Part shown: positions 42,673 through 50,697 of the stretch, one piece after another | Position numbering within the stretch: the stretch's first letter is position 1 | Layout of the letters: every line of letters starts with the position of its first letter | Source of the DNA: Variovorax atrisoli 110B | Lineage (GTDB): Bacteria > Pseudomonadota > Gammaproteobacteria > Burkholderiales > Burkholderiaceae_C | DNA length: 64,000 nt | Direction of reading: 5' to 3' | Assembly: GCF_000382045.1 (NCBI RefSeq) | Contig: NZ_KB907458.1 | Coordinates: 1 to 64,000 of the forward strand | Notes under the pieces: model-generated | Databases searched by the model: none | Told to the model about the DNA's origin: nothing | The model's input: the letters and a program-made list of their open reading frames with translations, nothing else | Program-made: the position numbers and the translations under genes

Positions 42673-44025
42673 TCACACACCAATCCTGACGTTGTACCCA
42701 AGCGCCCGCAACCCCTTACTCGTGCGCATGTTCCGTGGTGGAAACTCGTCGGGGCGCGCCCAGCCGACGATCTCTCCGAGACTGCTCAGGCCGATGTGAG
42801 GGATCGCCCATTGGTCGCTGCGGATCGCATTCCAGAGTCGTGCCGAAACACTGCCGTTACCCCAGACGACGTAGTTCAACAGATCGAGCATCGTTTTTCC
42901 TTCGCTGGATCGTTGCCGCCAGAGCCATTCGCCGAACTTCTGGACCTTGTCATCGCCAGCCTGCGGTCGGTCCGGCAAGCCCAGGTGCTCGTTCTCCTGC
43001 TTGATCGCGTGGTCGCGGATCGCGTGCACCCGGGAGACTGCATCGACGAACTCTTCCTCGCTCAGTTTCAGAATACGGTCTCGTGCCAGTAGCTCGCGCA
43101 GTCGCGGCGACCAATCGTAGATCGTACGTTCCTCAAACGAGTGGTCGAAGTCGGCAGCATGCCACCACTCCAGCGCGTCCCGTAGAGCCAGCTCCGGGTT
43201 CTTGGAGTTCCTGGCGAAGAACTCTTCGTAGGGATGGCGATTCCCTTCCTTTACCTGCTTGTAATAGTAGGCGTGCAGGAACTGGTCTGCCTGAACCCCC
43301 GGAGCAACCGACGCGTCGATCCAGTCGGGTTTGATGCCCAGCGCCGAGACTCTTGATGCGATGGATCGCATCACCTGCAGCGTGTCGTTCCAGTCCTGCT
43401 CGAACTTCTGGAAGCGCTTCTCGGATGACCGCTTTGTGTCGACAAACACCAGCCCCTGGTTCTTCGGCAACAGACGTTCCTTGTCGAACTGCTGTTCAAG
43501 CCCGTATTCGCGCTTCGACAGTTCTGATCGCCGGTATGCCAGGCGCAACTGCTCTTGGTAAATCTCTTTGGTCAGTGGCCGTGCGCGGTCATCCACTTCC
43601 TCGAAGAAGCGCAGCAGCTCTCGTTCCATGCCAGTCTCGACGAGTTCGTCATGCGGCAGGAAGGTGCCCGCTTCGATGTTCGAGATCCAGGCTCGGTCAG
43701 AAAGGTTGGCGGACCCGATGTACGCGCCCGCATCCACCCACCAAATGACCTTCGCATGCAGGATGTCGGGCACCAGCTTACAGTCGAAATTCGGGCTGGC
43801 CTTGTCGAGGAACCACTTCAGCACCGCTGGGTCGATGGCCACGGTGTGGTCATAGCGGCCGAAGAACTCCAACGGTTTCAAGTGCCGCGCGCATGCCTCG
43901 AACAACTGCATGTTGTCGCGGCTGGCGTAGGCGACCGCTGCACGAACGCGCGTGCAGGACTCGATCACTTCGCCCAACAGGTTCTGTAGAAGTTGCTTGT
44001 TGAGGGGGCCGGCGACGAAGCGCAT
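42673..44025 (-). CDS. Phospholipase D-like nuclease of the restriction locus
   Basis: A 450-residue protein. The N-terminal PLD domain has the HxK motif VPDILHAKVIWW followed by AYIGSANLSDRAW (about residues 85-115), the G-S/N-rich part of an HKD site. Only one HKD motif is obvious, so it should act as a dimer. The C-terminal 300 residues (VQKFGEWLWRQRSSEGKTMLDLL...) are unassigned. It is last in the HTH-SNF2-Mod-Res-PLD gene set, 97 bp after Res. PLD nucleases accompany DISARM (DrmC) and other defence loci. Confidence 0.8.
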   Translation of the reverse strand: MRFVAGPLNKQLLQNLLGEVIESCTRVRAAVAYASRDNMQLFEACARHLKPLEFFGRYDHTVAIDPAVLKWFLDKASPNFDCKLVPDILHAKVIWWVDAGAYIGSANLSDRAWISNIEAGTFLPHDELVETGMERELLRFFEEVDDRARPLTKEIYQEQLRLAYRRSELSKREYGLEQQFDKERLLPKNQGLVFVDTKRSSEKRFQKFEQDWNDTLQVMRSIASRVSALGIKPDWIDASVAPGVQADQFLHAYYYKQVKEGNRHPYEEFFARNSKNPELALRDALEWWHAADFDHSFEERTIYDWSPRLRELLARDRILKLSEEEFVDAVSRVHAIRDHAIKQENEHLGLPDRPQAGDDKVQKFGEWLWRQRSSEGKTMLDLLNYVVWGNGSVSARLWNAIRSDQWAIPHIGLSSLGEIVGWARPDEFPPRNMRTSKGLRALGYNVRIGV

Positions 44026-44122
44026 AGCAGCTCGCGCCTAGCCTAGCAAACCGCTAAGTGCTGATGGCGCCGTGCCATCCGCAGCGAGCGAGCTGTAACG
44101 GAGACTTCAGCCTCGTGTTCAG

Positions 44123-47100
44123 TCATGCGGTGCCCACCTTGGCAAACAGCTTCTTCAGGTAAGCGGCTCCGCCGTCCTCCATGAATAGCACATGGCGGCT
44201 TTCCAGGTCGGCCTTCTTCGTGGGATCGCCCACGTTGAGCAGGTCGGCGAACTTGGTTGGCGACAGGACGAAAGCGTTCAAGACCAGCGGCGGTTCGCTC
44301 GCCTTGGCCTGTTCTGCCAGCGTCGTCTCCAGCGTCTTCACTTCCTTGTAGAGGCCCAGCTTGGGGTGCGACAGATCGAGATTGCGCAGGCCCTTCGGAT
44401 CGACGAAGGTCAGCCACTGCTTGCCGCTGACATCGTCCACCAGCCAAAGCAGGAAGTCCGGGTAGAAGTTGCCAGCCAGCGCGAAGCCCAGCCCTTTTTC
44501 CTCCCGATCCGCATTGCGCAGCAGGTAGAGGCTGCGCGCCCCAATCGCAGCCTTGCCGTCCGGGGAGTTGTAGAAAGCCTCCAGGTCACGGACGAAATCC
44601 CATTCGCTCGGTGCATCGAAGGCCAGCGGGCGCAGCTTTAACGGCACCGCGTCCTTGTCTTCCAGCGCCAAAAGTGGGTAGTACAGGTGACGGTCGAAAC
44701 TGATGGCGACCATGTGCGGCGCGTTCCACTGGCTCGCCTCGCCGATCTTGCCGTCGGCCACCAGCTTGTTCAGCACTTCCAGCTTGGCTTGATATTCCAG
44801 CCCGTCGTCGGTATTCTCGATCTCGAACTGATACAGCTTGAGCATCGAGCCGTGGTCTTCATCCATGTGGATGATGTCGTAGAACTGGCCCTCGTAGCCG
44901 GTCTTCAACGCCTTGTAGAAGCGGTCGGTGTAGTCGGTGAGCAGCCGGATCAGGATGTCTTCCTGCTCGCGGATGTCCGCAAACGTGGTCACGTTCAATT
45001 CCACCGCCGGGATGAACAGCGTGTACCAGTCCGACGCGCCCGCGCAGAAGTCGATCAGCTTCTGCCGATCCAGCCGCAGGTTGCTCCAGCTTCGTTGCAG
45101 CTTGTAGTCCTGCAAGGCCAGATAGACGCGATCCCAATCGAACACCGGGAACAGGTTCGAGTTCAGCTTTCCCTTGTTGCGCGCTTCCGTCGTGGGTGTC
45201 GCGCCCTTGTCCTTGCTGGACAGCGCCTCGACGCGAGGGTAAAGGTCGAGCACGACGTGCGGCGACTTGATCTTGCCTTGGAACTGCGCTGGGATTTCGT
45301 ACAGCCACGGGAAGTGCGTGCGCTTGAAACCCAGCTTCTGGTTGTCCTTGTAGCCGTCCTTCAGCGCCAGCGTCTTGAGTTTGCCCTTGGGCAGGTTGGC
45401 TCGCGTCGGGAAGTCCAGCTCCAGCACTTCGTCGCTGGGCGTGATGCCTTCCTCGCGCAGGTAGTCCTTGAACGCGGCCATGTAGCTGGCGCGCACGCCG
45501 AAGATGTTCAGCGCCTCCAGCTTGTCCAGATGCGCGCCCTTGGGCCTGTCCTGCGGCAAGGTGCGCTTGAGCGAGAAACCCTTGCCCTTCAGACGCACGC
45601 CGCGCCCGAACAGCTGGATGATCTGCGAACCCTCGCCTTGGCCCATGTTCAGCAGGCCCATCGTCGAGACACGCCAACTGCTCCAGCCCTCGGTGAACTT
45701 GCGCGAACCGATCAGCACGTTGAGGCGGCTGTCCTTGTTGTTCAGCGTGCCGAACAGCGCACCGCCGAAGTCGTCGCGTTCGCTGTCGAAGGCTTCCACG
45801 TCCTCCGCCATCCCGAAGAGGCCCGCGTCGTCGCCGATGTTGATGAGGCCGAAGGGCTCAGCGTCGCCCACCCGCAGCGCCAGCTCACCCTTGCTGCTAC
45901 GGATGTTCACCAGCTTCAAACGCTGCTTGGCCGGGGCATTGAACACGCGCAGCAGGATGTCAGCATAGAGTTCGTCCTCCTCACCGGAGAAGGCCATCAA
46001 GGGCGTGAAGCGCCCGGTGAAGATGTTGTTGCCCTTGGCGTCCAGAATCTGCGCGCGGTCGGCAATCAGGTCGGCCAGCCAGGTCTTGATCTGCGCATCG
46101 TTGTTGAGGAAGGCCGCGAGGAAGGTCACCACTTCCAGAATGTCCGACTCCTCTCCCGACACCGTGTTGCCCACGAACACCCATAGCGGCTTCTCGATGT
46201 TGAAGTCCGCCAGCTTGTCGCGGTGCGTGCTCCACAGCCAAAGCTGCTGATAGAAGGCCAGCAGGCAGGCGGTGAAGTATTTGGCGGCGTTGTCGGCCTG
46301 CTCGTAGGCGTCGCCGTTCATGTTGAGGATCAGCGATTCCTTGCCGTAGCCGTCCTCGTAGAAGAACTTGTACGAGTAGTCGAACAGGATGCACTTGGCG
46401 TAAATCTCGCGCGTGGCGGTAATGCGCGCGCGGCGCTTGTCCTCCGCCGTCAGCGCAAGCTGCGCCTTCTGGCCGTCATCCAGATTGCGCAGGCTGGTGG
46501 TGTTAAACAGCATCTTGGCGCGCTTCTTCTGGATGTCCTCCTCGGCCTGCGCCACCGTCATGCCCTTGGCCACCGCCTGCCCGAAGGTGGCCGAATACTC
46601 GAAGGCGAAACCGCCGCGCACCAGCGCATCGCGCCTTGCCATCCACGCGCCCGCCGCCGTGCCCGTGCCGCGATGTCCTTCGTCCACCAGCACGAGGTTG
46701 TTGCCCTCGAAGGCATCCACGGCGACGGTCTTGTCGCCCATCTCGTCGCCGAGCTTGTTGATGTCGATGATCTCGATGGTGCCGCGCGCCGGAGTCTGAG
46801 CCTTGTTGAAGAACTGCGAAAAGCCAAAGCCGGACAGGTGCAATTCCTCCAGGTGCTGGCGCGACAGCCCCTCGTTGGGCGTGAGCAGGATGATCTTGCT
46901 TGGATAGTGATCGCTGCGCCCCGCCTGGAAGTAGTGCAGGTACTGGCGGATGTTGACGTGCAGCAGCAGGGTCTTGCCGCTGCCGGTGGCATTCCAGAAG
47001 GCGATCTTGTTCAGGTCGTCCGCCTCAAAATCGCGGAATGGCTCCGAGCCTGTTTCGGCACGGTAACGCGTCATTGCCTCGTTCAGGCCGTCGAGCAAGT

Positions 47101-47515
47101 CCTGACGGTGGTTGAAGTACCAATCCAGATACAGCTCGGTGAACAGCAGCGAGAGGTACTGGAAGTACTTCATCTGCAATTCGTGGCCTTCCAGCTTGTT
47201 GCGCTGGGCGGTGATGGCCTGCCAGTGCGCGACCACGTTCAAGTCGTAACGGCGCAGGTCGGCCTCGGGTACCTTGTTCGGGTCGAACAGGCCACGGACA
47301 AGTTCGTGGAAAAACTTGGTCTGACCGTCTTCGTCTATGCCCTCGAAGCGGTCGTCGCCCAGCCGCATTTTGAGCGCCGCCAGCGTGCCGCCCTGGAAAA
47401 AGCCCAGCACCCAGCGGTTGAGCACCAGCTCTTGATGGAAGCTGCGCTTCTTGCCTGCGGTTCGCGGGGCTGCCGCGCCGCCTGCGGCGGCTGTGTTCTT
47501 GCGGGGGCGTGCCAT
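44123..47515 (-). CDS. Type III-like restriction subunit (Res), DEAD-box helicase plus PD-(D/E)XK
   Basis: A 1130-residue protein. Walker A IAFWNATGSGKTLLLHVN (about 175-190), DEAD-like box LVLVDEGHRGTG, helicase motif VI region QIIQLFGRGVRLKGKG, and a C-terminal nuclease core NFYPDFLLWLVDD with FVDPKG (about 1010-1035) matching the PD...DxK of type III Res. The N-terminus has an Ala-rich basic segment. The ATG (47513-47515) overlaps the Mod stop as ATGA, so translation is coupled. It would cut DNA lacking the Mod methylation. Confidence 0.88.
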   Translation of the reverse strand: MARPRKNTAAAGGAAAPRTAGKKRSFHQELVLNRWVLGFFQGGTLAALKMRLGDDRFEGIDEDGQTKFFHELVRGLFDPNKVPEADLRRYDLNVVAHWQAITAQRNKLEGHELQMKYFQYLSLLFTELYLDWYFNHRQDLLDGLNEAMTRYRAETGSEPFRDFEADDLNKIAFWNATGSGKTLLLHVNIRQYLHYFQAGRSDHYPSKIILLTPNEGLSRQHLEELHLSGFGFSQFFNKAQTPARGTIEIIDINKLGDEMGDKTVAVDAFEGNNLVLVDEGHRGTGTAAGAWMARRDALVRGGFAFEYSATFGQAVAKGMTVAQAEEDIQKKRAKMLFNTTSLRNLDDGQKAQLALTAEDKRRARITATREIYAKCILFDYSYKFFYEDGYGKESLILNMNGDAYEQADNAAKYFTACLLAFYQQLWLWSTHRDKLADFNIEKPLWVFVGNTVSGEESDILEVVTFLAAFLNNDAQIKTWLADLIADRAQILDAKGNNIFTGRFTPLMAFSGEEDELYADILLRVFNAPAKQRLKLVNIRSSKGELALRVGDAEPFGLINIGDDAGLFGMAEDVEAFDSERDDFGGALFGTLNNKDSRLNVLIGSRKFTEGWSSWRVSTMGLLNMGQGEGSQIIQLFGRGVRLKGKGFSLKRTLPQDRPKGAHLDKLEALNIFGVRASYMAAFKDYLREEGITPSDEVLELDFPTRANLPKGKLKTLALKDGYKDNQKLGFKRTHFPWLYEIPAQFQGKIKSPHVVLDLYPRVEALSSKDKGATPTTEARNKGKLNSNLFPVFDWDRVYLALQDYKLQRSWSNLRLDRQKLIDFCAGASDWYTLFIPAVELNVTTFADIREQEDILIRLLTDYTDRFYKALKTGYEGQFYDIIHMDEDHGSMLKLYQFEIENTDDGLEYQAKLEVLNKLVADGKIGEASQWNAPHMVAISFDRHLYYPLLALEDKDAVPLKLRPLAFDAPSEWDFVRDLEAFYNSPDGKAAIGARSLYLLRNADREEKGLGFALAGNFYPDFLLWLVDDVSGKQWLTFVDPKGLRNLDLSHPKLGLYKEVKTLETTLAEQAKASEPPLVLNAFVLSPTKFADLLNVGDPTKKADLESRHVLFMEDGGAAYLKKLFAKVGTA

Positions 47516-50500
47516 CAGACATCCTCCACCGAGAACATGCGCTCCAGAAACTCCGGCTCGATCTGGCGCAGCTTGAGCACGCGGGTCGCACCGCCTTCCT
47601 CGGCGGTCTGGGTCAGCACGGTCGGGATGTTGTGGTCGCCGTTGATATAGACCACGTCGAACTCGTTGTCCGCCGGGTTGATGGCGAGCTTGTCGCACAG
47701 CTTGCTGACGCCTTCGTAGTCCAGCACGTCGCAGTCGCGCCAGAGCACGAGGCAGGTTTCGCCGCCGGCCAGCGTGCCAGTGACGGTGATGAATCCACGC
47801 TCCGGCTGGGCGTCGATGTGCTTGACGCGCAGGCCGATCAGGAAATTGAAGGTTTCGACCAGATCGATCTTGCGCGGCTCGAAGGCGCCCGCCGAATCCA
47901 CGGCCACGTTGAGGGTGTAGTCGAAAGGTTTTTTGAAGTCTTCCACTGACAACAGCGAGCCACGGCTTTCCACGTCCAGCAGGTAGTTGAGCAGGAAGTC
48001 GTCCTTGGCCTGCTGCGGCAGGGTGTTCAGCAGATCGCCCTGCGCTGCGGTGCGGCTCAGTTGCAGGTTGTTCAGGGTGTCTTCGTAGCTTTCTATTTTG
48101 AGGACTTTGAAGCAGTGGGAGATACCGGTGTCAGGTGCAGTCGGCTTTCCGTTTGCCCACTCGGCAGAGAACACGACCTTCTGCAAACGTGGCTTGAGCA
48201 CGGTATCGAAATACTCGCCCTGCTCAACAAGTAGGTACTGCCGCTTACCCCCATCCCTGCGGTTCAATGTGATGGTGGCGTGTGCCGTTGTTCCGGACCC
48301 CCCGAAATAGTCCAGCACCAGTGCGTCCGTTTTGGATGCGCCAGCGATATAAATGGCGTCCACAACTGCGTGAATCGACTTCGGATATGAAAAAGGGTTG
48401 ACTCCAAAATGAGCTTTCAGCAGCGCTGTTCCATGCTCAGTCGCTGAGTGCTTGGCATCTGCCCATGTCGACACGCAAACCACCCCGTCTTCATTCGGCC
48501 GCCTTTTGCAGTACACATAGCTCTCACCCGAACGATCATTTCGTACAGCGAGTTCAGACTTCTTTGCTTCAACTGTCTTCCACTCCCATCGCCAACGTTT
48601 TTGAACGCCGTCTTCGTTGTCTGGAAAAACAACCGACTCATCACTTCGAGGCTGCTCAAGCGCCAACCACTCTTCCGTGTCTTCCTTCCACTCAAGCGGT
48701 GGAACCCTGAGGGATTTACCGGATATGTAGATCGGGTAGTACATAGAACGGCGCGCATTTCTGTCAGAGTCTGACCCCTCACGGCGGAGGTTGCGCCATT
48801 CGAATACTCCCTTCTCATCCCGTTCCCTGAAGCGCGCCATCTGCGCCGGAGTGGGCGGCAATCGCTGTATCTTGGATTCTTCTGAATTTCCAGCGTACAA
48901 AAGGTACTCGTGCGATACGGCATATCCGCTTTGCGTCGGCCGACCAGACGGGTTCGCGCGCACTGCTATAACTCCGAGCATTTGGTTGTCGAAGATTTCA
49001 GATAGAAGGAAGCTCAATTCTCTTTGTTGAGCATCGTCAATTGCTGCGACCAAAATCCCAGCTTCCTTCATCAGTGGACGACTCCGCTGGAGGCGGCTCT
49101 GCATTAAGGAAGCCCAGCTAGAAGACTTGTACCCATTCTTGTACAAGATGGCGCTTGCATCCGAGTTGTAAGGCGGGTCGATATAAATTGAATCTATTTG
49201 CCGCTGGTATCTGCCCTGCAGCAGGCCCAGTCCTTGAAAGTTATCACCGTCAATTAATAGACCGTCAACGGTTGATTCAAGATCCCCAATGCTGCTTAAA
49301 AGCAGCCGAGCGAAGTCATTGCTGAACAAGCTCGTATCAACCATTCGATACAGCGCAGCCTTCAAATCCTCCAGCGTCCCCGACGCGTCGCCATCCCAAA
49401 CGCCCAGTTGCTTCCACCGCGCCCATTGCTGCTCGTTCGCCACCACTTCTGGCCACAGCGTTTCCGGCACCCGATCCAGGGTGATGCAGTAATGGCTGGA
49501 CACCACGAACTTCTTTTTCAGCCACAGCTTCTTCTGAAAGTCCTCCAACTGCGCGAGGAAGGCGATCAGCTCCAGCGCGATGGCGCGCAGGCACTGGATC
49601 ATCCGCAAGTTCTTCTCGATGTCCGCAAACGCGCCAGCGTTCTGCACGTCGTCAAGGCGCATCACTTCGTTCTTGATGTAGAAGTCCAGCTCGCGCCGCA
49701 GGAATCTGCCCAAGTCCTTGTGGATGAAGTAGTCCGCCGTGTTCTTGGTGGTGTAGTCGGTCAGGTGCTTTTCCAGCAGCGTGCGCTGGGGGTTCTTCTC
49801 CGTCGGCGCGCGGTTGCCCAGCGCCAGCCAGCGCGCCTTCACCGCCGCATCGGCCAGCACGGCCTCCACCGCCTTCGTGACCAGCGCCTCCTGTTTGGTG
49901 CCCTTGGGCTGGGCTGCGTAGTCGAAACGGACGATCAGTTCCTTCGTCTCGTTCGCGCCATCCACTTCCTGCACCGGCAGGATGTCTTCTTCGTACTCGG
50001 CGCCCTGATCGTCAATGCGGGTGACGGTCTTCTTTTCGACCAACGCGAAGCGGCGCTCCTTGTCGTTGTCCTTGCGGTTGTCCTTCGCCGTGTCGGCGGC
50101 CACCAGCCGGAAATGCACGGTGCGGCCATCGTCCAGCTTGAAGCTGTAGTTGGCAAAGTTCTCGCCGCTCTTGGTGTAGTACTGATCCTTGTTGGCCCAG
50201 TGCAGCATCACCTCCTCGCCCGCATAGGGGATGGCGTAGGTGTCGCCCTTGTAGCGGCGCTGGCTGATGAAGTCACCCTGCTCGTAGTAGCGGGAGAAGA
50301 AGGACAGCAGTTGCGAGAACACGGCGTTTTCGTATTCGCTGCTGCCTGCGGTGGCTTCCTTCAGCCGGGCGCGCAAATCCTTGACCTTGGGCAGGTCGTC
50401 GGGATTCGCGCCCAGCGCCTGTGCCTGCTTGATCGCTTCGTCCAGATCGGTCTGCAATTGCTGGGCGCTGGCGGCGCTGCCTGCGGACAGGGCGGCCTGC

Positions 50501-50661
50501 ACCTTCTCGGCCAGCCGGTTCTCCAGATAGTCGTTGATCTCACCCGCGCGGGCGTTGAGGATGCGGTAGATGCCGAAGTCGAGTTCCGGGCGGTCGATCT
50601 GGAAAATCTCGCGCAGCTTGGCGACGAGTTCCTGATATTTGGGGTTGTGTTTGTTGGTCAT
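47515..50661 (-). CDS. Type III-like adenine methyltransferase (Mod)
   Basis: A 1048-residue beta-class DNA N6-adenine methyltransferase. The catalytic motif IDSIYIDPPYNSDAS (about residue 497) precedes the SAM-binding VLDYFGGSGTTAHATITL (about 789); the target recognition domain lies between. A 480-residue N-terminal extension, much longer than classical Mod, has coiled-coil and LHWANKDQYYTKSGENFANYSF segments. DNA at about 48090-49340, which encodes the catalytic core and recognition domain, is clearly lower in GC than both flanks. It lies 36 bp after the SNF2 helicase gene. Confidence 0.9.
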   Translation of the reverse strand: MTNKHNPKYQELVAKLREIFQIDRPELDFGIYRILNARAGEINDYLENRLAEKVQAALSAGSAASAQQLQTDLDEAIKQAQALGANPDDLPKVKDLRARLKEATAGSSEYENAVFSQLLSFFSRYYEQGDFISQRRYKGDTYAIPYAGEEVMLHWANKDQYYTKSGENFANYSFKLDDGRTVHFRLVAADTAKDNRKDNDKERRFALVEKKTVTRIDDQGAEYEEDILPVQEVDGANETKELIVRFDYAAQPKGTKQEALVTKAVEAVLADAAVKARWLALGNRAPTEKNPQRTLLEKHLTDYTTKNTADYFIHKDLGRFLRRELDFYIKNEVMRLDDVQNAGAFADIEKNLRMIQCLRAIALELIAFLAQLEDFQKKLWLKKKFVVSSHYCITLDRVPETLWPEVVANEQQWARWKQLGVWDGDASGTLEDLKAALYRMVDTSLFSNDFARLLLSSIGDLESTVDGLLIDGDNFQGLGLLQGRYQRQIDSIYIDPPYNSDASAILYKNGYKSSSWASLMQSRLQRSRPLMKEAGILVAAIDDAQQRELSFLLSEIFDNQMLGVIAVRANPSGRPTQSGYAVSHEYLLYAGNSEESKIQRLPPTPAQMARFRERDEKGVFEWRNLRREGSDSDRNARRSMYYPIYISGKSLRVPPLEWKEDTEEWLALEQPRSDESVVFPDNEDGVQKRWRWEWKTVEAKKSELAVRNDRSGESYVYCKRRPNEDGVVCVSTWADAKHSATEHGTALLKAHFGVNPFSYPKSIHAVVDAIYIAGASKTDALVLDYFGGSGTTAHATITLNRRDGGKRQYLLVEQGEYFDTVLKPRLQKVVFSAEWANGKPTAPDTGISHCFKVLKIESYEDTLNNLQLSRTAAQGDLLNTLPQQAKDDFLLNYLLDVESRGSLLSVEDFKKPFDYTLNVAVDSAGAFEPRKIDLVETFNFLIGLRVKHIDAQPERGFITVTGTLAGGETCLVLWRDCDVLDYEGVSKLCDKLAINPADNEFDVVYINGDHNIPTVLTQTAEEGGATRVLKLRQIEPEFLERMFSVEDV

Positions 50662-50697
50662 GGCGTGCCCTGATCTCGAGGTTTTCTGATTCTTTGC

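Noticed and set aside
42661..43092. C-terminal part of the plus-strand frame continuing from the TpsB fragment
   Set aside because: It is antisense to the PLD nuclease and has no barrel strands.
44043..44126. 27-codon frame overlapping the Res stop as ATGA
   Set aside because: Very short and without recognisable features; the coupling-like overlap could be chance.
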